From CAYWNK01 sp047639615 (GTDB taxonomy: Bacteria > Planctomycetota > UBA1135 > GCA-002686595): a stretch of 11,402 bases of DNA. The notes beneath the pieces were generated by a model, which made no database searches, was not told the DNA's origin, and saw only the letters and a program-made list of their open reading frames with translations. Position 1 is the first letter of the stretch, and each line of letters begins with the position of its first letter. Positions 1-6,366 of the stretch are shown in pieces. Location of the stretch: contig JBLIOL010000170.1 in NCBI GenBank assembly GCA_047639615.1, positions 1 through 11,402 of the forward strand, given 5' to 3'. The position numbers were made by a program, and so were the translations under genes.

Positions 1-1
1 C

Positions 2-79
2 CTTGAGAAGCCCTACTCAGCGAAAGGGCTTGTCGAACTCCTCGGTCAGCATTTGTCGCAGAGCACTCAGCCGAGTTGA
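2..79 (+). CDS. C-terminal end of a response-regulator receiver domain (partial, 5' end outside window)
   Basis: Reading in frame from base 2 gives 25 residues, LEKPYSAKGLVELLGQHLSQ followed by STQPS and a TGA stop at 77-79. The K-P-Y(F) triplet followed by an amphipathic helix is the hallmark of the end of a CheY-like receiver: the invariant Lys, the cis-Pro, then alpha-5. The protein is therefore either a response regulator or a hybrid histidine kinase whose last domain is a receiver, normally part of a two-component phosphorelay. Because the stop comes soon after alpha-5, the receiver must be the last domain. The phospho-acceptor Asp and everything upstream are outside the window. Assignment rests on one short motif, so it is probable rather than certain. 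Confidence 0.6.
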   Translation, partial: LEKPYSAKGLVELLGQHLSQSTQPS

Positions 80-90
80 TCGTAAGGGGG

Positions 91-96
91 TAGGCT
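91..96 (+). promoter_or_regulatory. Putative -10 element TAGGCT upstream of the FKBP gene
   Basis: TAGGCT fits the TANNNT form of a -10 hexamer and lies 47 bases before the ATG at 144, in the 64-base gap after the receiver gene. The same hexamer recurs at 654-659, and close relatives occur at 4705-4710 and 9135-9140, each upstream of a plus-strand gene. No convincing -35 is visible at 16-19 bases. A TTGATC at 76-81 is too close. Confidence 0.35.
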
Positions 97-143
97 TGCG
101 GCCCTAGTCCGCCTCTCCCGACCGATCGGAGCTCTCCAAACCC

Positions 144-608
144 ATGCGCTTGTCCTTTATCTTCGCCCTGCTCGCACTCCCTTGTCTCACCGCCTGTGCG
201 GGCCAGGACGCGGCCGCAGGCGGCCCCGATGGGGAGGTTTCCGCGCCCTCTATCGTCGCCGAGCAGAGCACATGGGCAGAGGGGGGTACGATTCCCTCCG
301 GCAAGGCCGGCGTGGCGGACATCCGCATCCTCAAGGTGCACAGCAATGGCGCGGGTTCCGTGTGTGGCATGGGCAGGATGGCCAGCCTCAAGTACAAGGC
401 CATGCGCGAGGATGGATCGGTTCTCGATCCGGGGCGCAAGCCCTTCGATTTCCAGGTCGGCTCCGGTCGCGCGATCCCGGGCTGGGATGTGGTCGTTTCG
501 AAGATGCGCGTGGGCGATAGCTTCACAATCTGGTTGCCGCAGGAGCTGGCCTACGGCCCTTCCAGGGGGCACCTGAAGTTCGACATGGAGCTGCTCTCCG
601 TTCGCTAG
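144..608 (+). CDS. FKBP-type peptidyl-prolyl cis-trans isomerase, predicted lipoprotein
   Basis: A 154-aa protein predicted to catalyse cis-trans isomerisation of prolyl bonds in envelope proteins. Residues 1-18 form a short lipoprotein signal peptide ending in the lipobox L-T-A-C (Cys18), so the mature protein should be lipid-anchored. After a low-complexity linker (19-55), residues 78-154 align with the FKBP fold. Binding-pocket residues are recognisable: Tyr84, Asp95, Phe103, Ile111, Trp114 and Tyr137, within segments such as GSGRAIPGWD and ELAYG. The 80s loop, normally GxxxxIPPxAxLxF, is cut down: AYG is followed by PSRGHLKFDMELL, so the usual His/Ile-Pro contacts are missing. Start: the ATG at 144 begins a proper signal peptide, with GGAG at 128-131 somewhat far upstream. 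It stands alone between the receiver gene and the sulfatase. Confidence 0.85.
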   Translation: MRLSFIFALLALPCLTACAGQDAAAGGPDGEVSAPSIVAEQSTWAEGGTIPSGKAGVADIRILKVHSNGAGSVCGMGRMASLKYKAMREDGSVLDPGRKPFDFQVGSGRAIPGWDVVVSKMRVGDSFTIWLPQELAYGPSRGHLKFDMELLSVR

Positions 609-653
609 ATGGAGCACCGTCTCGTGAGCCGGTCCTGGTTTGACGGCTTGGTG

Positions 654-671
654 TAGGCTTAATCACGTGAT
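654..671 (+). promoter_or_regulatory. Putative -10 TAGGCT (654-659) and palindrome ATCACGTGAT (662-671) at the sulfatase start
   Basis: TAGGCT at 654-659 repeats the hexamer found at 91-96. If it is a -10, transcription would begin about 665-668, exactly at the GTG codon at 667, making the message leaderless. A perfect 10-base palindrome, ATCACGTGAT, straddles that codon and could be an operator. A TTGACG at 640-645 lies only 8 bases upstream of the hexamer, so it cannot be a normal -35. Confidence 0.35.
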
Positions 672-2043
672 CGACCTTCTCTCACAGCAACGCGGGCGTG
701 TGCTCGGACTTTGGCTCCTGGCATGCCTCATGCTTGGCGCGGAAGCCCAGGACCTGATCGGGGGTCAGCTTCAGGCACAGAACGTCTTGCTGGTCATTCT
801 CGATGACGTGGGCGTGGACAAGGTCGCTGCCTATGGCGAGCATCCGCTGCCGCCGAGTACGCCGCACATGGACGCTCTTGCGGCGCGCGGCGTGCTGTTT
901 CGGACAGCTTGGGCGAATCCTTTCTGCTCGCCTACGCGCGCGACGCTGATGACCGGGCGCTTTGGTTTCCGCACGGGCATCGGCGCGGTTATCTCGCCCA
1001 TTGGAACTCTGCCGGGCCTGAGCTTGAGCGAGTTCAGCTTGCCGGAGGCCATGCAGCAAGCGGGCGGTCACCGCACGGCCTTGCTGGGCAAATGGCACCT
1101 CGGTGGCAATTTGGATGGCGATGGTCACGCGCGCAACACTGGCTTTGACTTCTTTGCGGGGAGTGCGGGCAACCTCGGCGCTACGGATGCGCCGGAGAGC
1201 TACTACGCCTGGGAGAAGATCACCGGAGCGACTCCGGGGGTCAGCACCAAGTACGCCACCACGGACACGGTGGATGACGCTGTGCGCCTCTTCCGCTACT
1301 GGTCGGCGACGCCCTGGTTCGTCGTGGTGTCCTTCAACTCGGCTCACAAGCCCTACCACCGCCCGCCTCCGCACCTGCACAGCGAGACCCTCGGCGGCGA
1401 TCCGGAACAGTTCCCCATCGCTCACCACCGGGCCATGGTGGAGTCCATGGACGCCGAGCTTGGGCGCTTACTGGCTGGAATCGATGCGGGCATCCTGGCG
1501 CAGACGCATGTGATTGTCGTGGGGGATAACGGCACTCAGAACGACACCACCGAAGCGCCCTTCGTGCCCGGGCATGGCAAGGGCACGCTCTTCGAAGGGG
1601 GGCTGCGAGTGCCGTTGATCGTGGCCGGGCCGGCGGTTGCTCAGCCTGGGTCGGAGTGCACTGCGCTGGTCCAAACCACCGACCTATTCGACACCTGCTT
1701 GGAGCTCGGCACATCGCTCTCGGTGCTGCCAGCGGACCCGGCCTTCCCGCGCGACTCGATCAGTCTGCGGCCCTATTTGGATGACCCGGGCCGCGCGAGC
1801 TTGCGCAAGTCGATCTTCGGGGAGCGCTTCTCCCCCAATCACAATCCAACCCAGATCCGGCGCGCGATCCGCGGTCCTAGATTCAAGCTGACGCGCAACG
1901 AGGTTACGGGAATCGAGCGCCTGTATGACCTGCTGGCGGACCCTTTCGAGGGCCAGAATCTGATGCTGCAGCCCCTGAATTCGGTCCAGCGCCAGGCATA
2001 CTTGCGCTTGAAGCAAGCCCTGATCGATTTGTTGCAGTCCTAG
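667..2043 (+). CDS. Secreted type I (formylglycine-dependent) sulfatase
   Basis: A 458-aa member of the alkaline-phosphatase-like sulfatase family, which hydrolyses sulfate esters, often on polysaccharides. Numbering from GTG 667: a signal peptide (R11 to about A27, ending GAEA before QDL), the metal-binding pair Asp46-Asp47 in ILDDVG, and the complete modification signature CSPTRATLMTG beginning at Cys87, the residue converted to formylglycine. These are followed by GKWHLG (Lys142, His144), SAHKPYH (His227) and VGDNGT (Asp287-Asn288), then GHGKGTLFEGGLRVP with Lys305. The C-terminal strand region RAIRGPRFKLTRN...ERLYDLLADPFE is typical, and the length is normal. Start: the open frame reaches a TTG at 640, but GTG 667 gives a better signal peptide and matches the -10 spacing. 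The nearby sigma factor begins 77 bases downstream and could be co-transcribed. No maturation enzyme is present in the window. The substrate cannot be read from sequence. Confidence 0.93.
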   Translation: MIDLLSQQRGRVLGLWLLACLMLGAEAQDLIGGQLQAQNVLLVILDDVGVDKVAAYGEHPLPPSTPHMDALAARGVLFRTAWANPFCSPTRATLMTGRFGFRTGIGAVISPIGTLPGLSLSEFSLPEAMQQAGGHRTALLGKWHLGGNLDGDGHARNTGFDFFAGSAGNLGATDAPESYYAWEKITGATPGVSTKYATTDTVDDAVRLFRYWSATPWFVVVSFNSAHKPYHRPPPHLHSETLGGDPEQFPIAHHRAMVESMDAELGRLLAGIDAGILAQTHVIVVGDNGTQNDTTEAPFVPGHGKGTLFEGGLRVPLIVAGPAVAQPGSECTALVQTTDLFDTCLELGTSLSVLPADPAFPRDSISLRPYLDDPGRASLRKSIFGERFSPNHNPTQIRRAIRGPRFKLTRNEVTGIERLYDLLADPFEGQNLMLQPLNSVQRQAYLRLKQALIDLLQS

Positions 2044-2120
2044 CCAGCACGGGGGCAGGCCGCGGAGTTTCGAGGATTCCCTGCAGCGCCCTGGGGGTCG
2101 GCGGGGACCTCCTTCTGACC

Positions 2121-4661
2121 GTGAACAACAAATCCACACTGAACCGCCTGGGAGCCCTGAGCTCCAGCGAACTGCTCGAGCACACCACCTGGCTGCGATC
2201 CTTCGCCGCCGCCCTGGTGCGCGACGGGCACGAGGCCGAGGATCTGGTGCAGGATGCATTTGGCGTCCTGGCCACTACCCAATCTGAGGTGCGCGACGTG
2301 CGCAGCTTCCTGGCGGGCACGATTCGCTTCCTGGCCTTCAAGGGTGGGCGCAAGTCCGCCCGTCGCCGTGAGCGCGAAGCCGTCATTGCCGCAGAGGCTA
2401 GCCATGTGGCCGGCCCTCCCGACGATGTGGCGGAGCGCATGGACATGATGCGCATCGTGCTGGAGGAAGTGCGCGAGCTGCCGCCGCTACAGGCGCGCAC
2501 CTTGGGCTTGCGCTTCTTCGACGAGCTGGACGCCAAGCAGATCGGCGCCATGGAGGGGGTCTCGGCCTCCACCGTGCGCGCGAACCTGTCACGCGGCCTG
2601 CAGGCCTTGCGCGAGCGCATGGACAAGCGCCTTGGCAGTCGTGGGAATTGGAGCATGGTCATCGCGCCCTGGGCGCTACGCATTCCCCTGGGGGCGCCGC
2701 CTGTGAGTAGCGCACCCGCACCCGCCGCCGCTCCCGCCGCTGCCCCCGCCACGGGCGGAACGGCCGCGGCCCTCTTGACCACAGGCACAATTCTCATGTC
2801 ACTCAAAGTCGCCGGACTAATCGTGCTTCCCTTGCTCGCCGTCTCTCTTTGGAAGAGCCTGGATACGGACCCTGTGGCGGCGGAGCTCGCCGAAGTCATC
2901 GAGGCGGATGATGCCGAGGGTGATATAGCTCTCGCACAGGCGACGCTCGGAGAAGACGCGCTCGACGCTCCGGACGCCGACTCCGGATCCGAGCGCAAGC
3001 AAGTGGCGGCGCTGCCCGAACCTGTCGGCCCGGCTACCCCGGCCGCTGTGACACATGCCTTCCAAGGCCGGGTCATCGACGCGGCCACGGGCGAGCCGAT
3101 TCCCGGTGTCACGATATCCGCATGGAGGGAGGACGCCGCGCACACGCTGCATTTGGTGACCGATGCGCTCACTGCGGAGGACGGGAGCTTCCGTTCGGAT
3201 GAGATGCTTGCGAGCGATGCGTTCACCCAGATCCAAGTACGTGACCAGGGCTATGCACTGCCCATGGTTGGCGCACTTCCGAGCTTCCCCTTCGAGGGCG
3301 ACATCTCGGTAGTGACTGGACCGACCTTTCACTTCGACTACCAAGGCTCTCCCTTCCGCCTGGATGAGGAGTACTTCATTGAGGTTAAGGGACCGGGGAT
3401 CCACGCGAGCCAGCACTTGATCATGCCCGTACGTAGCTCGCCCAGTCCCTGGGTGCGACTGCCCAAGCCGCTTGGGGAGGTGGGCGCTACGGGGCCTTGG
3501 AAGTTACGTTTCCTGTCCAACGGCGGCCTTTCTGTCGGTCTAGCCAGCGTCCACCAGGCCGTTGGTATTCAGGCGGATCTCGTTTTGGTGGTGTTCGAAC
3601 CGCGCGGTGCCCTGACCTTTATCATGGAAGGGGCGCAGGATGAGCTACCCGACTTCCTTGTGATTGATCTGACAAGCGAGCAGGCCTCGTTCACTGAGCG
3701 GCTGAACATGGCTTATGACGAAGGCGGCCTAACTTCTCGAGGTGTCGAGTACCTAGTGCCAGGCACCTATGATTGGTCTTGCCATATGGCATCTGGGCAG
3801 CAATCCGGAAGCGTGTACGTCGCGCCGGAGGAGCGTGGGACCGTGACCCTTGCGAGGGCGGACAGCTCGACTTTGAGCGCGCGGGTACTCCTTGATGCCA
3901 CCTCCATCCCAGAGGCGGATCTGACGCGCTTTGGCTATTACGTCGTCAACGAAGCGGACATCACGCAGAGGTTCATCCCAGTTCCCAAACGTGTTCCGGG
4001 TGCTCTGCGCGGAACCTGGGAGCTCGAACTCAAGCAGCTTCCGCCCGCGCCCTGGATCGTCACCGTCCAAGTTGACGAGGGCTTTAGCGTCGACAACCTG
4101 CTCACCAAGCTCCGCTTCGACGGCGAGCCTACACGCGTGACTATCACCAGGCAGCAGAGCACTACCCTGAGCTTGAGCGTGGTGGATGGAGTCAGTGGAG
4201 AAGCTCTCACTCAGGCGGAGGTAGTCTTCATGGATGGCATGCGGCCCACGCGCGTGCCGCGCAATGGCTTTAGCTCCGTTGCTGTACCAAACGACCACGG
4301 CGTCACCTTCTTCATTCGCGCGCCCGGCTTCAAACTCACGCGCTTGCCCTTCGAGCCGGGCCGCGACGACAAGGCCCTGCGCATTCCGCTCGAGCGTGGT
4401 TGGCGCAGCCTGGTGCGTGTGATCGACATCAGCGATCAGTCTCCCCGGGTCGGCATAGCCGTCAGCATCGATGGGAGTCCCGTGGGGCACACCGATGACA
4501 GTGGTGCCTATTGGCTCGAGGGCGACGGACCGCCCGACCTGATTGAGATCGGAGTCGGCGATGACAGCATTGCTCTGGTCATGTCGCCCTTCGAGCGTGA
4601 GGGCCAGCCCCCCGGCGACCCGCTGACGGGCTACACCTTCTTGGTGCGGGCCTCAAAGTAG
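2121..4661 (+). CDS. ECF-type sigma-70 factor fused to a transmembrane segment and large periplasmic carboxypeptidase-regulatory-like region
   Basis: An 846-aa fusion. Residues 15-88 are sigma region 2, with the core-binding motif EDLVQDAF at 40-47 and the basic 2.3/2.4 stretch to about 85. Residues 112-170 are sigma region 4, with the helix-turn-helix around QIGAMEGVSASTVRANLSRG. A Pro/Ala linker (198-213) leads to one membrane span (about 226-244, LKVAGLIVLPLLAVSLW). An acidic stretch (254-291) follows, then beta-rich sequence to the end. Residues 314-363 match the carboxypeptidase regulatory-like pattern GRVIDAATGEPIPGV...DGSF. Similar units may lie at 681-763 and 764-846. Positive charge before the span and acidic residues after it predict N-in, C-out. 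Typical ECF factors are about 170-200 aa, so the remaining 650 residues are extra. Start: GTG 2121, with GGGGA about 14 bases upstream. No separate anti-sigma gene is adjacent. Sensing and release by proteolysis are inference. Confidence 0.88.
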   Translation: MNNKSTLNRLGALSSSELLEHTTWLRSFAAALVRDGHEAEDLVQDAFGVLATTQSEVRDVRSFLAGTIRFLAFKGGRKSARRREREAVIAAEASHVAGPPDDVAERMDMMRIVLEEVRELPPLQARTLGLRFFDELDAKQIGAMEGVSASTVRANLSRGLQALRERMDKRLGSRGNWSMVIAPWALRIPLGAPPVSSAPAPAAAPAAAPATGGTAAALLTTGTILMSLKVAGLIVLPLLAVSLWKSLDTDPVAAELAEVIEADDAEGDIALAQATLGEDALDAPDADSGSERKQVAALPEPVGPATPAAVTHAFQGRVIDAATGEPIPGVTISAWREDAAHTLHLVTDALTAEDGSFRSDEMLASDAFTQIQVRDQGYALPMVGALPSFPFEGDISVVTGPTFHFDYQGSPFRLDEEYFIEVKGPGIHASQHLIMPVRSSPSPWVRLPKPLGEVGATGPWKLRFLSNGGLSVGLASVHQAVGIQADLVLVVFEPRGALTFIMEGAQDELPDFLVIDLTSEQASFTERLNMAYDEGGLTSRGVEYLVPGTYDWSCHMASGQQSGSVYVAPEERGTVTLARADSSTLSARVLLDATSIPEADLTRFGYYVVNEADITQRFIPVPKRVPGALRGTWELELKQLPPAPWIVTVQVDEGFSVDNLLTKLRFDGEPTRVTITRQQSTTLSLSVVDGVSGEALTQAEVVFMDGMRPTRVPRNGFSSVAVPNDHGVTFFIRAPGFKLTRLPFEPGRDDKALRIPLERGWRSLVRVIDISDQSPRVGIAVSIDGSPVGHTDDSGAYWLEGDGPPDLIEIGVGDDSIALVMSPFEREGQPPGDPLTGYTFLVRASK

Positions 4662-4678
4662 GGTCTGGGCGGACTGAA

Positions 4679-4710
4679 TTGCCCCCAGTGCCGGCGGAGC
4701 GAGCTAGGAT
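4679..4710 (+). promoter_or_regulatory. Putative promoter for the first secreted paralogue (TTGCCC ... TAGGAT)
   Basis: TAGGAT at 4705-4710 matches the TAGRMT hexamer seen upstream of three other genes here. TTGCCC at 4679-4684 is a possible -35, but the 20-base spacer is longer than ideal. Transcription starting near 4717 would give a leader of about 135 bases before the ATG at 4852. Confidence 0.35.
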
Positions 4711-4711
4711 A

Positions 4712-4851
4712 TGGGTCCGGTGGGAACCCAACAGTCGCCTCCAGCGTCCAACCCGTACCCACCGCACCTGAGCACCCTCGCAAGTGCTCAAGACCCTCTT
4801 CAGGGGTCACACCTGGCACAACTCAATTAGCGCCCTTGGGCGTCACAAAGC
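4712..4851 (+). promoter_or_regulatory. Structured 5' leader of the first secreted paralogue, partly conserved in the second copy
   Basis: Four hairpins can be drawn. TGGGT (4712-4716) pairs with ACCCA (4726-4730). TGAGCAC (4769-4775) pairs with GTGCTCA (4784-4790). GACCC (4792-4796) pairs with GGGTC (4804-4808). CGCC (4831-4834) pairs with GGCG (4839-4842), about 10 bases before the ATG. The last two, and the single-stranded CACCTGGCACA between them (4810-4820), have counterparts upstream of the second paralogue at 6306-6359. No Shine-Dalgarno sequence is visible before the ATG. The structure may affect translation or mRNA stability, or it may be a passive relic of the duplication. Confidence 0.4.
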
Positions 4852-6252
4852 ATGCTCACGACTCTTCGTGCCAGTGCCTGCGTAGCCATTCTCTTCGCCT
4901 CTCCGAGCTTTGGGCAGACGACTGTCCAGCCCCAGTCGCTTCCCAGCCAAGTTCGCAACGCGGGCATCTACCACGTGGCTAGCGGCACGTGGACACGGAC
5001 CTCTGGAGCCATCGCGGCTCTCGGTCCGGATGTGATCTACAAGAACGACGCCCCCTCGGGCTACTTCTCAACGCTTAACAACGCCGTAGCCACAGGTGAC
5101 TGGTCCATCCTCGACTCAGGGCGAATTCCCACAGCCGGCGGGTCGATTGCTGGAGTTACCCATACCGACTACGTGGTCAACGCGCTGGAGCTCTCCTATT
5201 GCTCGGATGTGACTGGACCCAACGTGGGCATCACCTTCAACCTCTACGACAGCTACAAGCCCTGCGACATCATCGCGACTTCACCTACGGCGCCGTTCTC
5301 CCTCGCAGGTAGCCTTAGCGCTGCTGGATTGCCGGGCGGAGCTTCGGGTGTAGCTTCTTGCTGGGTCGTGACCCTCGATGTCTCCGGAGGTGGTGAATTC
5401 TGCCTCGAGGGTGATGGCGGGTCGGCTTTTCCCGGTGTTGATGGTGACATCGAACGCGATTCCTTCGGCATCGAGTGGATCTTCAACGATGTTTGGGGAA
5501 CGGCTACGGGCCCGATCCTGGCGGGCGACCCTAATTGGACTTTAGGCGTGGCCGGAGCGCACCTCGGGGGCGGTGGGGGAACGTACTACCATCCCATGAC
5601 GACTTGCGCCGATACGGGGCTCGATACCCCGGACTACTTTGCGACCGAAGGGCTTCACGCCCCGATCTATGACGGGTGTCATTTCTTTGGTGGCTACAAG
5701 AACACCAATGGGTGCGGTAGCGCCAGCAATACACCCCTGGCTGCTTTCCACACCGTGGTCTACGCGGACCTTGGCGTCGCGGCAACCTGCGATAGTGGCC
5801 TCACCTTTTGTGAGCCTGCAGGCACCAACAGCTCGGGCTCTTCGGTGGAGCTATTCGGCGTCGCCAGCGGCAGCGCTGGTTCCGGTTGGCACTTGGATGC
5901 GCACGGCGGTCCGCCGAATCAAGCTGGCTACTTCCTGGTCTCGGCAGGCAACAACGGCTCGGTCAGTGTTGGCCAAGGTACGCTGTGCCTCGATTCCCCG
6001 GCCGGGCGTTACAACCCAGTCTTCGGTGGCGCAGGCAATTCCTTGGGCGTCTTCAATGGCGCCGGGGACCTGCTCAATGCCGTTGGAACGGGCGGTGCGA
6101 GCGGCAATGGATTCGACATCCCTGCGAACCTGCCCAGTCCCATCGGCGGCGCGATCCTGCCCGGCTCCACCTGGCACTTCCAGGTCTGGTACCGGGACTT
6201 CAATCCCGGCTCGACCTCGAACTTCTCGAACGGTCAGACGATCCAGTTCTAG
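4852..6252 (+). CDS. Secreted Cys-containing protein, first of two tandem paralogues (function unknown)
   Basis: A 466-aa protein of unrecognised function. Residues 1 to about 21 form a signal peptide (hydrophobic CVAILFASPSFG, cleavage before Gln22), so it is exported. The mature part is rich in Gly, Ser, Thr and aromatic residues. It has ten cysteines (117, 138, 170, 184, 252, 276, 288, 313, 320, 379), all conserved in the next gene, which suggests extracytoplasmic disulfides. The N-terminal half begins with NAGIYHVASGTWTRTSG. The C-terminal 130 residues (SGSAGSGWHLDAHGGPPNQA to FSNGQTIQF) resemble a terminal module common in secreted planctomycete proteins. That resemblance is from memory, not from a search. 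There are no catalytic motifs, no membrane span and no sorting anchor. It lies 190 bases after the sigma-factor gene, with its own candidate promoter. A structural, surface or adhesive role is possible but not shown. Confidence 0.85.
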   Translation: MLTTLRASACVAILFASPSFGQTTVQPQSLPSQVRNAGIYHVASGTWTRTSGAIAALGPDVIYKNDAPSGYFSTLNNAVATGDWSILDSGRIPTAGGSIAGVTHTDYVVNALELSYCSDVTGPNVGITFNLYDSYKPCDIIATSPTAPFSLAGSLSAAGLPGGASGVASCWVVTLDVSGGGEFCLEGDGGSAFPGVDGDIERDSFGIEWIFNDVWGTATGPILAGDPNWTLGVAGAHLGGGGGTYYHPMTTCADTGLDTPDYFATEGLHAPIYDGCHFFGGYKNTNGCGSASNTPLAAFHTVVYADLGVAATCDSGLTFCEPAGTNSSGSSVELFGVASGSAGSGWHLDAHGGPPNQAGYFLVSAGNNGSVSVGQGTLCLDSPAGRYNPVFGGAGNSLGVFNGAGDLLNAVGTGGASGNGFDIPANLPSPIGGAILPGSTWHFQVWYRDFNPGSTSNFSNGQTIQF

Positions 6253-6304
6253 GGCTTCGCCCCAAGGCTGATCGTCCCCACGGGGGCATTCTCACGAGTG
6301 CCCC
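6252..6304 (+). terminator. GC hairpins after the first paralogue, weak terminator candidates
   Basis: GGGC (6252-6255) pairs with GCCC (6259-6262) at the stop codon. CCCC (6276-6279) can pair with GGGG (6283-6286), followed by ATTCT. Alternatively GGGGCA (6283-6288) pairs with TGCCCC (6299-6304). There is no real T-run, so intrinsic termination would be inefficient and read-through into the second paralogue is likely. Confidence 0.3.
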
Positions 6305-6305
6305 G

Positions 6306-6366
6306 GGCCCCTCGCGGGGTCAGCACCTGGCACACTCTTGATTCGCCCTTCGCGGGGCGCGCAATC
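6306..6366 (+). promoter_or_regulatory. Leader of the second paralogue, homologous to the first leader
   Basis: GGCCCC (6306-6311) pairs with GGGGTC (6316-6321). CACCTGGCACA follows at 6324-6334, then CGCCC (6344-6348) pairs with GGGCG (6355-6359) a few bases before the ATG at 6367. The order, spacing and pairing match the first copy at 4792-4842, although loop and stem bases differ. No TAGRMT hexamer is seen in the 114-base gap, so this gene may be transcribed from the upstream promoter. Confidence 0.4.

Noticed and set aside
715..735. L-L-A-C in the sulfatase signal peptide read as a lipobox
   Set aside because: The Cys lies in the middle of the hydrophobic core, which continues after it, and a normal signal peptidase I site (GAEA before QDL) follows.
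1904..3226. A 440-residue open frame on the minus strand across the sulfatase end and sigma-factor start
   Set aside because: It is rich in Ser, Arg and Ala with no family motif, and lies antisense to two genes with clear catalytic or domain signatures. It is a shadow of high-GC codon use.
4813..4830. TGGCAC upstream of the first paralogue read as a sigma-54 -24 element
   Set aside because: The distance from GG to the next GC is 13 bases, not the required 10, and the second copy differs again. No TTGC -12 box is present.
6298..6366. Longer start (GTG 6298) for the second paralogue
   Set aside because: It would put 23 charged and Pro-rich residues before the signal peptide, and the region is the duplicated non-coding leader of the first copy.
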